Source of the DNA: Streptomyces sp. NBC_00775
GTDB lineage: Bacteria > Actinomycetota > Actinomycetes > Streptomycetales > Streptomycetaceae
Assembly (NCBI RefSeq): GCF_036347135.1
Contig: NZ_CP108938.1
Span: 10,478,001-10,542,000, forward strand
Direction: 5' to 3'
DNA length: 64,000 bases
Part shown: positions 11,760 to 20,379 of the stretch, piece after piece
Layout: each line of letters starts with the position of its first letter
Position numbering within the stretch: the first letter of the stretch is position 1
Program-made: the position numbers and the translations under genes
Notes under the pieces: generated by a model
The model's input: only the letters and a program-made list of their open reading frames with translations
What the model was told of the DNA's origin: nothing
Database searches by the model: none

Positions 11760-12143
11760 CAATACAGGCCCACAGCCCGCACGATGTTCGACGTGTGACG
11801 GCTGGGATGGCCGAGAGGCGCCCCGGTCGCCGTCAAGTGCTGTGCCGCAGCAGAGCGGCGACCACCAGGGGCGCCTAGCCGCGAGGTCTCACCACAGTGA
11901 TTTTCCAGTTCGGCGCGTGCCGCCCGGAATACCGCGCGTGCGGCGGGCACGAACGCCTCTCCGGCCGGGGGTGGGCGACGCGGTGCGTGGTGCGGTCGAA
12001 CAAGGGGTTGCCAGTTCCCGTTCGAGGGCCCGGACTGAGCTGGGCACGGCGGACTGAACACGTGATAGCTGCCTTGCCGCCGCAGTGGAACCGCCGGCAT
12101 CCGCCACCGAGACGACGACCTCCATCTGCCGCAGATCCACCAT
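11760..12143 (-). pseudogene. Decayed LysR-family regulator (N-terminal part, frameshifted)
   Basis: From 12143 leftward, MVDLRQMEVVVSVADAGG followed by AARQLSRVQSAVPSSVRALERELAT is a typical LysR winged-helix start. The frame then breaks near position 12015. In another frame the family sequence continues (PPAGEAFVPAARAVFRAARAELEN), and it fades out before 11760. The ~200-residue effector-binding domain is missing. It lies between the monooxygenase pair and the Dps-like gene, and may once have regulated the former. The flanking stretch 11424-11759 holds nothing else I recognise. Confidence 0.7.
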
Positions 12144-12298
12144 CCGCTCCGGTCCAGCAGCGCTCGGTCTGGTACGAAGGCGACGGTCTTCGAACTTCGC
12201 CGCATCGTATGCGGACGGCGGAGCGTGTGCGGGTGCCGGCTCATGCCTCTTCAGGTCCCTGCTCGCGTACGTTTGAGGCGGCGGACCGAGGCCATTCT

Positions 12299-12877
12299 TC
12301 AGGCGCGGACCAGCGGGGTGTCGACCAGATGCTCGGCCAGGAACCACGCCTGCAGTTCCCCGGTCCTGATCACCTGTGAGACCAGCAGATCGTTGGTGCC
12401 GTCGTCACCCAACTCGACGGTCCGGGCAGCGCCGTCGTGGGCATCGATGAGAATGCTCTCGTGGGCCTCCAGCAGCCGTGACAGCATCGCCGGCACCTCC
12501 TCCACCCCGTCCGGAGGCCGCGGAATCGACGTGATCTCCGCGACGTGCCTGGGGTCTCCCACCGCGACGCCGCCCAGGGACTGGACGCGTTCGGCGATGG
12601 TGTCGATGAGTTCGAGCTGTTCTCCCGCGTGTTTGTCCAGCACCAGGTGCAGTTGGTAGAAGGTCGCGCCGCGCATCAGCCAGTGATGCTTCTTGTAGAG
12701 GCCGTAGAGGATCTGCGTGTCCGCCAGGACCTTGTTGAGGCGCTGGCAGGAGTACATCCGCGCCTCGTAGGACAGGCCGACCGGGAACTGCTTGACGGTG
12801 CCGAACTCCTGGATCACCTCGCCCTTCTGGTGCAGCCACGGCTGGCTGCTGCTCACGGGCTTGGAACTGGGGGTCAT
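12299..12877 (-). CDS. Dps-like ferritin-family DNA-binding/iron-storage protein
   Basis: A 192-residue four-helix-bundle protein of the Dps/ferritin-like family, which oxidises and stores iron and protects DNA under stress. The ferroxidase segment is visible: HHWLMRGATFYQLHLVLDKH, then AGEQLELIDTIAERVQSLGG, giving the His, Asp and Glu ligands. The family usually has 160-190 residues; the short N-terminal tail contains Ser and Lys. ATG at 12877 is preceded by AGGAGGCAG on the minus strand. It is divergent from the oxidoreductase gene at 13121, leaving a 243-bp shared promoter region. Confidence 0.85.
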   Translation of the reverse strand: MTPSSKPVSSSQPWLHQKGEVIQEFGTVKQFPVGLSYEARMYSCQRLNKVLADTQILYGLYKKHHWLMRGATFYQLHLVLDKHAGEQLELIDTIAERVQSLGGVAVGDPRHVAEITSIPRPPDGVEEVPAMLSRLLEAHESILIDAHDGAARTVELGDDGTNDLLVSQVIRTGELQAWFLAEHLVDTPLVRA

Positions 12878-13120
12878 GGTCTGCCTCCTGCGGTGCCGAG
12901 CTGTGCGTACCCGAGTGACGCTAGGTGCCCCGACGCACGGCGCCTTGCCCGGTAGCGCATGCGGTGGTGCCCACCAGCGCACTGTGCGCGGTGTCCCGTG
13001 CCCGTCGTTCACTCTCGGGCAAGCACCCGTGCGCTGGCGGGCACGGGCCGTCAGTCGGCCGATCTAGCCTCGGCGGTACAGCCCACGCCCGTGGAGCCCG
13101 AGGAGCGAGGAGAGGCAGGC

Positions 13121-14488
13121 ATGAGCGCGAACGAGCAGGCGGATGTGGTGGTCGTCGGGCTGGGTCCGGGTGGTGAGTACGTCGCGGGAACGCTGGCCGA
13201 GGCCGGCCTTGACGTGGTGGGGGTCGAGGCGGAACTCGTCGGAGGCGAGTGTCCGTACTGGGGGTGCGTGCCCAGCAAGATGATGATCCGGGCCGGGAAC
13301 CTGCTCGCCGAGGCGGGCCGGGTGCCCGCCCTCGCCGGCGAAGCGGTCGTGACCCCGGACTGGGCCCGGGTTGCCAGGCGTATACGGGACGAGGCCACCG
13401 ACGACTGGAACGACCAGGTGGCCGCCGATCGTCTCGCGGCCAAGGGTGGTCGACTCGTCCGGGGAACGGGCCGCCTCTCCGGGCCGCGCCGGGTGACGGT
13501 CGGCGACCGCACCTTCGAAGCCCGACGCGGTGTCGTGCTGGCCACCGGCACGCGGCCCAGGATCCCCCCGATAACAGGGCTCGAGGAAACGCCGTACTGG
13601 ACGAACCGGGACGCCATGGCGGCCAAGGAGCTGCCCACGTCGATGCTCGTGCTTGGCGGGGGCGCCATAGGCGTCGAACTCGCGCAGGTCTTCGCCCGCT
13701 TCAGATGCGCCGTCACGGTGATCGAGGGGCAGGACCGGTTGCTGTCGCAGGAGGAACCGGAAGCCGGGGTGCTGGCCGCGGAGGTTCTGGGGGCGGACGG
13801 CGTCACCGTACTCACGGGTACTCGGGCACGGCAGGTCAGCCATGACGGCACCGAGTTCACCGTATGGCTGGAGGGTGACAGGGAGCCGCTGCGTGCCGAG
13901 AGGCTTCTGGTCGCCACCGGGCGCCACGCCGATCTGGCCGCGCTCGCGGTCGACACGGTGGGGCTCGATCCGACGGCGGGAGCCGTGCACACGGACGGGC
14001 AGATGCGGGCAGGGGAGGGGCTGTGGGCGGTCGGCGACATCACGGGCCGTGGCGCCTTCACCCATGTGTCGATGTACCAGGCGGGGATCGCAGTCCAGGA
14101 CATCCTCGGGCAGCCCGGTCCCGACGCCGACTACCGGGCGCTGCCCCGCGTCACATTCACCGATCCGGAGATCGGAGCCGTGGGGTTGACGGAGCGTCAG
14201 GCGCGTGAGCAGGGGCTGCGGGTGCGCACCAGCGTGCTGACCATCGCCTCCTCCACGCGAGGCTGGATCCACGGACCGGGCAACGAGGGATTCATCAAGC
14301 TCGTCGAGGACGCCGACCGGGGCGTGCTGGTCGGCGCGACCTCGGCGGGGCCGGCGGGAGGCGAGGTGCTCTACGGGCTGAACGTGGCTGTCCACGCCGA
14401 GGTGCCCGTTCACCGGCTGCGGCACATGATCTACACCTATCCCACCTTCCACCGGACGGTAGAGGCCGCGCTCGGAGCCCTCCGCTGA
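13121..14488 (+). CDS. FAD-dependent pyridine nucleotide-disulfide oxidoreductase
   Basis: About 455 residues, built like dihydrolipoamide dehydrogenase or mercuric reductase. Seen: FAD-binding GLGPGG near the start; the redox-active disulfide in GGECPYWGCVPSK (CX4C); the second Rossmann loop VLGGGAIGVELAQ for NAD(P)H; the FAD-binding WAVGDITGRGAFTH; and a dimerisation domain. The C-terminal His-Pro of classic members is replaced by YTYPTFHR, so the acid-base partner may differ and the physiological substrate is open. GAGGAGAGGCAGGC precedes the ATG. There is no N-terminal HMA domain, which argues against a dedicated mercuric reductase. Confidence 0.87.
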   Translation: MSANEQADVVVVGLGPGGEYVAGTLAEAGLDVVGVEAELVGGECPYWGCVPSKMMIRAGNLLAEAGRVPALAGEAVVTPDWARVARRIRDEATDDWNDQVAADRLAAKGGRLVRGTGRLSGPRRVTVGDRTFEARRGVVLATGTRPRIPPITGLEETPYWTNRDAMAAKELPTSMLVLGGGAIGVELAQVFARFRCAVTVIEGQDRLLSQEEPEAGVLAAEVLGADGVTVLTGTRARQVSHDGTEFTVWLEGDREPLRAERLLVATGRHADLAALAVDTVGLDPTAGAVHTDGQMRAGEGLWAVGDITGRGAFTHVSMYQAGIAVQDILGQPGPDADYRALPRVTFTDPEIGAVGLTERQAREQGLRVRTSVLTIASSTRGWIHGPGNEGFIKLVEDADRGVLVGATSAGPAGGEVLYGLNVAVHAEVPVHRLRHMIYTYPTFHRTVEAALGALR

Positions 14489-14538
14489 GCCGCCCCCCGA
14501 TCGCCCACGCCGACCCGGCGCCCAGGCGATGGCGCACC

Positions 14539-15666
14539 ATGCCGGGCCGCGACCCCGGCGAGCCGCACAGGTCTGCCACCTCGCTGGAACTCCTCTTCGA
14601 CCTGTGCTTCGTCATCGCGGTGGCGCAGGCGTCCGCGAGCCTGCACGAGGCGCTGACCCACGGGGAGTACGCCACCGGTGTCCTGCGCTTCGCGCTGGTC
14701 TTCTTCACCATCTGGTGGGCGTGGATGAACTTCACCTGGTTCGCCTCCGCCTACGACCCGGACGACGTCCCGTACCGGCTGATGGTGCTGCTCCAGATCA
14801 CCGGCTCACTCGTCCTCGCTGCCGGCGTTCGCCGCGCGTTCGAGGAGGGCGATCTGCGGGTCATCGCCCTCGGATACGTCGTGCTGCGTACGGTGTTGGC
14901 CGCGCTGTGGCTCCGGGCCGCGCTGTCCGACCCCGCTCGGCGAAGGACGACTCTGCGTTTCGCCACCGGAGTGACGGTGTGTCAGCTCGGCTGGATCACC
15001 CTGCTCGGCCTCCCGGCACCGGTGCGGCTGCCGGGCATCGCGGTGATGATCCTCGCCGAGGTCTCCGTCCCCGTGTGGGCGCAGTCCGCCGGGATGACCC
15101 CATGGCATCCGCGCCACATCGCCGAGCGCTATGAACTCTTCACCCTCATCGTCCTCGGAGAGTCCGTCGCGGCGGCCACCGTCGCCGTCCGGAGCGCCTT
15201 CGACCGGCATCACGGCACCGGTTCGCTGTACGCGGTGGCGGCCGGCGGCCTGCTCATGGCCTATGCCATGTGGTGGCTGTACTTCGCCAGACCCGCGCAC
15301 ACCCTGCTCGCCACGACGCACCAGGCCCATCGCAGGCGATTCCCCTGGGCCTACGGCCACTACCTGATCTTCGCTTCGGCGACCGCGGAGGGAGCCGGCC
15401 TGGCCGCGTACGCCGATCACGTCACGCGGCACACCGAGGCCTCGTCGCCGGCTGCCGGTTCGGCGGTCACCGTCCCTGCGGCCGTCTTCCTGATCACGGT
15501 GTGGGCCGTGCATCTGCGGCCTCACCAAAGGAGCGCGGCCGAGAGGGTTCCGTATCTCGTCGTCGCGGTCGGCGTCCTGCTGGCCGCTTGGTCCCCGGCA
15601 CCTGCCCTCGCCGCCGGTGCGCTGCTGGCGGTCCTGGTTGTCGTGGTCACGGTGCCGCGTCGGTGA
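14539..15666 (+). CDS. Low temperature requirement protein A (LtrA) family membrane protein
   Basis: A 375-residue integral membrane protein. The diagnostic LtrA start is present: a Pro/His-rich head, then SLELLFDLCFVIAVAQ, with WWAWMNFTWFASAYDPDD and RYELFTLIVLGESVAAAT further in; about ten hydrophobic segments. The molecular function of the family is not established. Translation could begin a little upstream of the ATG at 14539, since the family head is variable. It follows the oxidoreductase on the same strand by 50 bases and is convergent with the hydrolase at 15772. Confidence 0.85.
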   Translation: MPGRDPGEPHRSATSLELLFDLCFVIAVAQASASLHEALTHGEYATGVLRFALVFFTIWWAWMNFTWFASAYDPDDVPYRLMVLLQITGSLVLAAGVRRAFEEGDLRVIALGYVVLRTVLAALWLRAALSDPARRRTTLRFATGVTVCQLGWITLLGLPAPVRLPGIAVMILAEVSVPVWAQSAGMTPWHPRHIAERYELFTLIVLGESVAAATVAVRSAFDRHHGTGSLYAVAAGGLLMAYAMWWLYFARPAHTLLATTHQAHRRRFPWAYGHYLIFASATAEGAGLAAYADHVTRHTEASSPAAGSAVTVPAAVFLITVWAVHLRPHQRSAAERVPYLVVAVGVLLAAWSPAPALAAGALLAVLVVVVTVPRR

Positions 15667-15706
15667 GGGGCCCGCGGCGGGATCTCACCGCCGGCCACGA
15701 CGGACG

Positions 15707-15750
15707 GGCCGCGCGGACGGGCACCCTACGGGGAGTCCGTCCGCGCGGCC
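15707..15750. terminator. Perfect 14-bp hairpin between convergent genes
   Basis: GGCCGCGCGGACGG (15707-15720) pairs without mismatch with CCGTCCGCGCGGCC (15737-15750) across a 16-base loop. It lies between the ends of the LtrA-like gene (+) and the hydrolase gene (-), so it can terminate both. Confidence 0.85.
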
Positions 15751-15771
15751 GCCATGCCGCCCCTCGCCTTG

Positions 15772-16494
15772 TCAGCTCGTCGCGCGCACCGCGTCACGGA
15801 TCAGATCGGCGACCTCCTTGGGCTGGGACACGGCCACGGCGTGCGAGGCGCCCTCGACCTCGACGATCGTCGCCCCGGCCCGCTTCGCGCCGAAGCGCTG
15901 GACCTCGGGGTTGATCGCCTCGTCCGCGCCGGCCACGAGCGCCCAGGAGGGCTTGGTCTTCCACGCGGCGGCCGAGGCCGTCTCCGTGAACGCCCCGGCG
16001 GCCAGCGGACGCTGCGCCACCGCCAGGACCTTGGTGACGGCGGCCGGGACGTCGGCGGCGAAGATGTCCGGGAACGCCTCGGTCTTGATGGTGACCTCGA
16101 CCGCGGGCTCCGCTCCCTCCACGGGGTACGTCGCCTCCTTCAGGTTGCTGACGAGCGACGAGAGGGGGAAACGCCCCTGCAACTCGACCAGGCTCTCGCC
16201 CTCTTCGGTGACATACGCGGCGACGTAGACCAGCCCGACGACGTTCTCGGTGGTGCCGGCCACGGAGATGAGCGCACCGCCGTAGGAGTGGCCGACCAGT
16301 ACCACCGGACCGTCGATCTGAGCAGCTACGGAAGCGATGTACGCGGAGTCGGCCGCCAGGCCGCGCAGCGGGTTCGGCGGCGCAACCACGGGGATGCCGT
16401 GGTTCTGCAGTTCTGCGATGACCCCGGACCAGCTGGCTGCGTCCGCGAACGCTCCGTGCACGAGAACGGCTGTGGGGGTGGTGTGGGTGGCCAT
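15772..16494 (-). CDS. Alpha/beta-fold hydrolase (HGAFADAASW subfamily)
   Basis: A 240-residue single-domain alpha/beta hydrolase. It begins with the oxyanion-loop motif VLVHGAFADAASW and has the nucleophile elbow GHSYGG, a late Asp (in VAGADEAINPE) and the catalytic His in GASHAVAVSQP. Members of this subfamily are similar to plant methylesterase/hydroxynitrile lyase-like proteins; the substrate is unknown. ATG at 16494 lies 44 bases after the next gene's stop, so it is probably cotranscribed with the esterase at 16539-17510. Three relatives are encoded in this window. Confidence 0.87.
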   Translation of the reverse strand: MATHTTPTAVLVHGAFADAASWSGVIAELQNHGIPVVAPPNPLRGLAADSAYIASVAAQIDGPVVLVGHSYGGALISVAGTTENVVGLVYVAAYVTEEGESLVELQGRFPLSSLVSNLKEATYPVEGAEPAVEVTIKTEAFPDIFAADVPAAVTKVLAVAQRPLAAGAFTETASAAAWKTKPSWALVAGADEAINPEVQRFGAKRAGATIVEVEGASHAVAVSQPKEVADLIRDAVRATS

Positions 16495-16538
16495 GCCTGG
16501 GTTCTCCTCCTTGGTTTCGGTGATTGCGGGGTGTTGGG

Positions 16539-17510
16539 TCAGTGACCGTGGAGCGCGGTGCGCAGGGTGCCGGTGGCCAGCGTGATGGCGGCCTCGGCGG
16601 CGTGGGTCTCGCGCAGGGGGTTGAGCATCACGAAGTCGTGGATGATGGCCTGGAAGCGGACGGCGGTGACCGGGACGCCGGCCTCGCGCAGCTTGTTGGC
16701 GTAGGCCTCGCCCTCGTCGCGCAGGACATCGGCCTCGCCGGTGATGACCAGTGCCGGCGGCAGTCCGGTGAGCTGCTCGGTGGTGGCGCGCAACGGGGAC
16801 GCGGTGATCTGGGCGCGCTCGGCCTCGTCGGTGGTGTACTGGTCCCAGAACCACTGCATGCCGTCGCGGCGCAGGAAGTACCCGGTGGCGAACTGGTGGT
16901 AGGAGCCGGTGTCGAAGTTGGCGTCGGTGACCGGGTAGAACAGCACCTGCTGGACCAGGGGGACGTCGCCGCGCTCCTTGGCCATCAGCGTCAGCGCGGC
17001 GGTCATGTTGCCGCCGACCGAGTCGCCGGCGACGGCCAGCCGGGAGCCGTCCAGGCCCTTGGACGCGCCCTGCTCGACGACCCACTGGGCGACCGCGTAG
17101 TTCTGCTCGATGGCGACCGGGTAGCGGACCTCGGGAGAGAGGTCGTACTCGGGGAACACCACGGCGGCGTTCGCTCCGACGGCGAGCTCGCGCACCAGGC
17201 GGTCGTGCGTGTGGGAGTTGCCGAACACCCAGCCGGCGCCGTGGATGTAGAGGATCACCGGCAGCGTTCCCGTGGCACCGGCCGGCTTGACGATGCGCGC
17301 CCGGACACTGCCGGTCGGACCGCCGGAGACAGTAATCCACTCCTCGTCGATCTGCGGCTTGTCGATCTCGCCGGACTGCACCTCGTCGACCGCCTTGCGG
17401 CCCTCGGCGGGCGGCAGGTCGAAGAGGTAGGGCGGGTTGGCGGTGGCCTCGGCGAACGCGGCGGCGGCCGGCTCCAGGACCGGCTGGACCGGTACGACGG
17501 CGTCGGACAT
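16539..17510 (-). CDS. HSL-family alpha/beta hydrolase (acetyl esterase/lipase-like)
   Basis: A 323-residue esterase of the hormone-sensitive-lipase family. Seen: HGAGWVFG (oxyanion HGGGW block), the nucleophile motif GDSVGG, the acid in EADVLRDEG and the catalytic His in IIHDFVML. It is clearly similar along its whole length to the protein at 44755-45723, so the two look like duplicates. The ATG start has an SD-like GGGAGAATC upstream. It is read leftward with the small hydrolase following it. A pair of palindromes lies 170 bp upstream of the start and may control it. Confidence 0.88.
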   Translation of the reverse strand: MSDAVVPVQPVLEPAAAAFAEATANPPYLFDLPPAEGRKAVDEVQSGEIDKPQIDEEWITVSGGPTGSVRARIVKPAGATGTLPVILYIHGAGWVFGNSHTHDRLVRELAVGANAAVVFPEYDLSPEVRYPVAIEQNYAVAQWVVEQGASKGLDGSRLAVAGDSVGGNMTAALTLMAKERGDVPLVQQVLFYPVTDANFDTGSYHQFATGYFLRRDGMQWFWDQYTTDEAERAQITASPLRATTEQLTGLPPALVITGEADVLRDEGEAYANKLREAGVPVTAVRFQAIIHDFVMLNPLRETHAAEAAITLATGTLRTALHGH

Positions 17511-17679
17511 GTGATTCTCCCGGGTTCATGTGGTGCGCCGGTCTCTCCGGCGAGGTGAGGCGACTCCGGTCGGACACAGAGATCTGCGGAGCCGGCCATC
17601 ATCAGGCTAAAACCGCGAAGGCAGCGGCAATTGACCACCAGCGCACCGGCGCTGACCCCGCAGCGCATGGAAGGGGAGG

Positions 17680-17715
17680 CAGTGCACTGCCGGAACGAAT
17701 CCAGTGCACTGCCGG
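17680..17715. promoter_or_regulatory. Tandem palindromic operator-like boxes
   Basis: CAGTGCACTGCCGG occurs twice, at 17680-17693 and 17702-17715. Each copy contains the perfect palindrome CAGTGCACTG; the first extends to GGCAGTGCACTGCC. Centres are exactly 22 bp apart, two helical turns, as expected for two dimers bound to one DNA face. The boxes lie in a 374-bp gene-free stretch (17511-17884) upstream of the esterase gene. No adjacent repressor gene is seen; the size and symmetry would suit a TetR-type protein. I see nothing else in this gap. Confidence 0.5.
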
Positions 17716-17884
17716 GACACGCAGACGCTTCGGTGCGTGCGCCACGACTCCCTCGACGCCGAGCGCGGTCAGCACGATGCACGACGAACTCAAGGGCCGC
17801 CACGACGCAGTCTCCTCGGGGCCGTTGGGACTGTTGGATTCATGGGAGTCCTCAGGGCTCCCATGGCCCCTCGGCTGCTGCGGG

Positions 17885-18268
17885 TCACCATGTCGTGGCG
17901 ACCGTTCTCAGAGGGACCCACGTCTCGCCGCGGCGGCCGTAGTCGGTGGTCAGGAGCAACCGCCAGTCGGCCCGGCTTCCGTACACCTTCGCGTCGGTCA
18001 TGGTCCGGACGGTCAGACGCGCCGTGCCGCCGCCGAGGTCGAGCGCCGTGTCCACCTCGTCGATGGAGTGGTAGACGAACTGCCCGGCCCTCATCTCGGC
18101 CAGCCACTCCGCCTTGGGCTGCACGTAGCCCGTCATGTGGGTGAGGGTGAAACCGTCGTCGAGCAGGTCGTCGAGTGACGGTGTGTCTCCTTCGACCATG
18201 GCGTCCAAGTAGGCGTGGTGGGCCTGGAGGATGGCCTCCCGGTCCGTCTGGCTGGGGGTGGGTGGCAC
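17885..18268 (-). CDS. NTF2-like (SnoaL-fold) small protein
   Basis: A 127-residue protein of the nuclear-transport-factor-2-like superfamily. Seen: an N-terminal helix pair (REAILQAHHAYLDAMVEGDTP), then SLDDLLDDGFTLTHMTGYVQ and alternating strands ending in WRLLLTTDYGRRGETW. Such cone-shaped folds serve as ketosteroid-isomerase-like enzymes or as binding proteins; nothing here selects between them. It follows the NAD(P)-binding gene by 36 bases on the same strand and is probably in its operon. Confidence 0.8.
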   Translation of the reverse strand: MPPTPSQTDREAILQAHHAYLDAMVEGDTPSLDDLLDDGFTLTHMTGYVQPKAEWLAEMRAGQFVYHSIDEVDTALDLGGGTARLTVRTMTDAKVYGSRADWRLLLTTDYGRRGETWVPLRTVATTW

Positions 18269-18304
18269 GCTGACTCCTTGTTGCGTGGCGGGCCTGGGCT
18301 GTCG

Positions 18305-19111
18305 TCAGGCCGCGGCGCGTGCCCGGACGGCGTCGAGGTCGTCGCGGACCCGCTGCGGCTCGGCGTCGAGCGGCATGTTGGCCTCGTCCCGTACCGCGTC
18401 CAGGGAGCCGGGCGGGTCCTGGTCCAGCGCCGCGAACAACGGCCCCAAGTCGCTTGGTGCGGCTCCCTGTTCGGCCACCGGCTCGAAGGTACGGCCGGCC
18501 GCCTCGGGAGCGGTGAGGGCCGCCACCAGGACCCGTGCGATGTCGGCGCGCGCGACACATCCGTCGGCAGGGCCGCCGGAGCGGCGGCGGTCGCCCTGGA
18601 GGAACACCAGGCGCTGCTCGTCGGGTCCGTTCATGTCGAACCAGCCCGGCCGCACGATGGTGTACGTGAGGCCACTGGCCCGTACCAGACGTTCGGAGCG
18701 GCGCTTCCACTCCAGCAGGTGGCCGTAGCTGCTGCTGCGGGTGGTGGCCCCGATGGAGGTCATCAGTGCGATGCGGGGCCGTGCGGCGTCCACGGAGGCC
18801 AGGGCGGTGAGGACGTTGCGTACGCCTGCGTAGTCCACCGTCTCCGGCGAGGAAGCGCCGGTGCCGAAGGAGCCGAGGGTGAGCACGATGGCGTCGGCAC
18901 CTGCCACCGCCTCGGGCAGGGCCTCGGGCCGGGTGATATCGCCGACGACAAGCTCGGCGTCGGCGGGGAGCAGCTGGGCGCCCTTCGCGCGGTCACGTAC
19001 CAGGGCCCGGACGGTGTGCCCGCGAGCGATCGCCTCGGCCACCACGAGCCGTCCGATGCTGCCGGTGGCGCCGACCACCAGCACGGTCAGGGGGTGTGTT
19101 GCCATGTTCAT
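18305..19111 (-). CDS. NAD(P)-binding NmrA-like/atypical SDR protein
   Basis: A 268-residue Rossmann-fold protein. VLVVGATGSIGRLVVAEA is the GxxGxxG dinucleotide loop of NAD(P)H-binding, NmrA-like proteins; RALVRDRAKG follows as the cofactor-specificity strand, and VRPGWFDMNGP is a typical later block. There is no YxxxK pair in the usual place, so it is more likely an atypical SDR or a redox sensor than a classical dehydrogenase. It is read leftward ahead of the NTF2-like gene; a 166-bp gap separates it from the alcohol dehydrogenase upstream. Confidence 0.82.
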   Translation of the reverse strand: MNMATHPLTVLVVGATGSIGRLVVAEAIARGHTVRALVRDRAKGAQLLPADAELVVGDITRPEALPEAVAGADAIVLTLGSFGTGASSPETVDYAGVRNVLTALASVDAARPRIALMTSIGATTRSSSYGHLLEWKRRSERLVRASGLTYTIVRPGWFDMNGPDEQRLVFLQGDRRRSGGPADGCVARADIARVLVAALTAPEAAGRTFEPVAEQGAAPSDLGPLFAALDQDPPGSLDAVRDEANMPLDAEPQRVRDDLDAVRARAAA

Positions 19112-19277
19112 TTCCTTGAAGGAGGTGGGCGCAATGGGGAGCCCATGTCGACAGTTTCACTCGGGCGTCACGATCACGGGCTCTGTGCGGCGACTCATCC
19201 TGCGCTGCCGTCGCCGCAGGTCACTCTCGTACAAGGGCGATTCCCGCGCCCGTGGACGGCGACCACGTGGTGGTTCG

Positions 19278-20348
19278 TCATGCCTGCTTCGGCTTCGCGA
19301 AGGTCGCGCCGTCGATCACGAACCGGTAGCGGACGTCGGAGGCGTGGATCCGCTCGTAGGCGGTGTTGATGTCCTGCGCGTCGATCAGCTCGATGTCGGC
19401 CGTGACATCGTGCTCGGCCGCGAAGTCGAGCATCTCCTGCGTCTCGGCGATGCCGCCGAACAGCGATCCCACGAAGGACCGGCCGTTCTGCAGGAGGGCG
19501 AAGACCTCCATCGGCATCGGCTCGGTCGTCACACCGACGTTCACCATGGTGCCGTGCAGGCGCAGCATCCCGAGGTAGTCGGGGAGGGACACAGGCGCGC
19601 TGACGGTGTTCAGGATGATGTCGAAGGCGTTGGCCAGCTCGGTGAACGCCGAGCCGTCACCGGTCACGGCGTAGTGGTCGGCGCCGAGGGCCGCAGCGGC
19701 CTCCCGCTTGCTGCTGGACTGCGACAGGACGGTCACGTCGGCGCCCATGGCCTTGGCCATCTTCACGCCGAGGTGGCCGAGCCCGCCGAGGCCGACGACC
19801 GCGACCTTGGTGCCGGGCCGGGCGCCGAACCGCCTGAGCGGGGAGTAGACGGTGATGCCGGCGCACAGCAGCGGAGCGGCGGCGGCCGGGTCGAGAGTCT
19901 CGGGAACGCGGACGACGAAGTCCTCCGGGGCGACGATCGCCTCGGAGTAGCCGCCCTGGGTGTGGGCGCCGGGCTCGGCGGGGTCAAGGGCCCCGAAGAC
20001 CAGGGTGTTGCCCTTGAGGCAGTACTGCTCCTGGCCTGCCCGGCAGTTCTCGCACGTGCGGCAGGAGTTGACCATGCAGCCGATGCCGACCAGGTCGCCG
20101 ACCTGGTGGCGGGTGACGTCGGGGCCGGTCTCGGTGACCCGGCCGACGATCTCGTGGCCGGGGACGAGCGGGCTGATGGCCAGCGGGCCGAACGTGCCGT
20201 CGACGTAGTTCATGTCGGAGTGGCAGATCCCGCAGTACAGGATGTCGAGCTTGACGTCGTGCGGGCCGACGTCGCGGCGCTCGATGGTGACGGGAACGAG
20301 TGGCTTGCCTGCTTCGTGGGTGCCGAACGCGTTGACGGTGGTGGGCAT
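19278..20348 (-). CDS. Zinc-dependent NAD(P) alcohol dehydrogenase (YahK/cinnamyl-type MDR)
   Basis: A 356-residue medium-chain dehydrogenase. Catalytic zinc ligands are visible in CGICHSDMNYV and GHEIVGRV; the structural zinc cysteines are in CMVNSCRTCENCRAGQEQYC; the cofactor loop is VVGLGGLGHLGVKMAKAMG. The layout matches broad-range aldehyde reductases such as YahK. It precedes the NAD(P)-binding and NTF2 genes and follows an aldo/keto reductase by 31 bases, so the whole set may handle reactive aldehydes or ketones. Confidence 0.9.
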   Translation of the reverse strand: MPTTVNAFGTHEAGKPLVPVTIERRDVGPHDVKLDILYCGICHSDMNYVDGTFGPLAISPLVPGHEIVGRVTETGPDVTRHQVGDLVGIGCMVNSCRTCENCRAGQEQYCLKGNTLVFGALDPAEPGAHTQGGYSEAIVAPEDFVVRVPETLDPAAAAPLLCAGITVYSPLRRFGARPGTKVAVVGLGGLGHLGVKMAKAMGADVTVLSQSSSKREAAAALGADHYAVTGDGSAFTELANAFDIILNTVSAPVSLPDYLGMLRLHGTMVNVGVTTEPMPMEVFALLQNGRSFVGSLFGGIAETQEMLDFAAEHDVTADIELIDAQDINTAYERIHASDVRYRFVIDGATFAKPKQA

Positions 20349-20379
20349 GGTGGTTCCTTTGCGCAGGTATGAGGTGCTG

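Noticed and set aside
13121..14488. Oxidoreductase as a mercuric reductase
   Set aside because: No N-terminal metal-binding domain, no C-terminal vicinal cysteines and no mer genes nearby.
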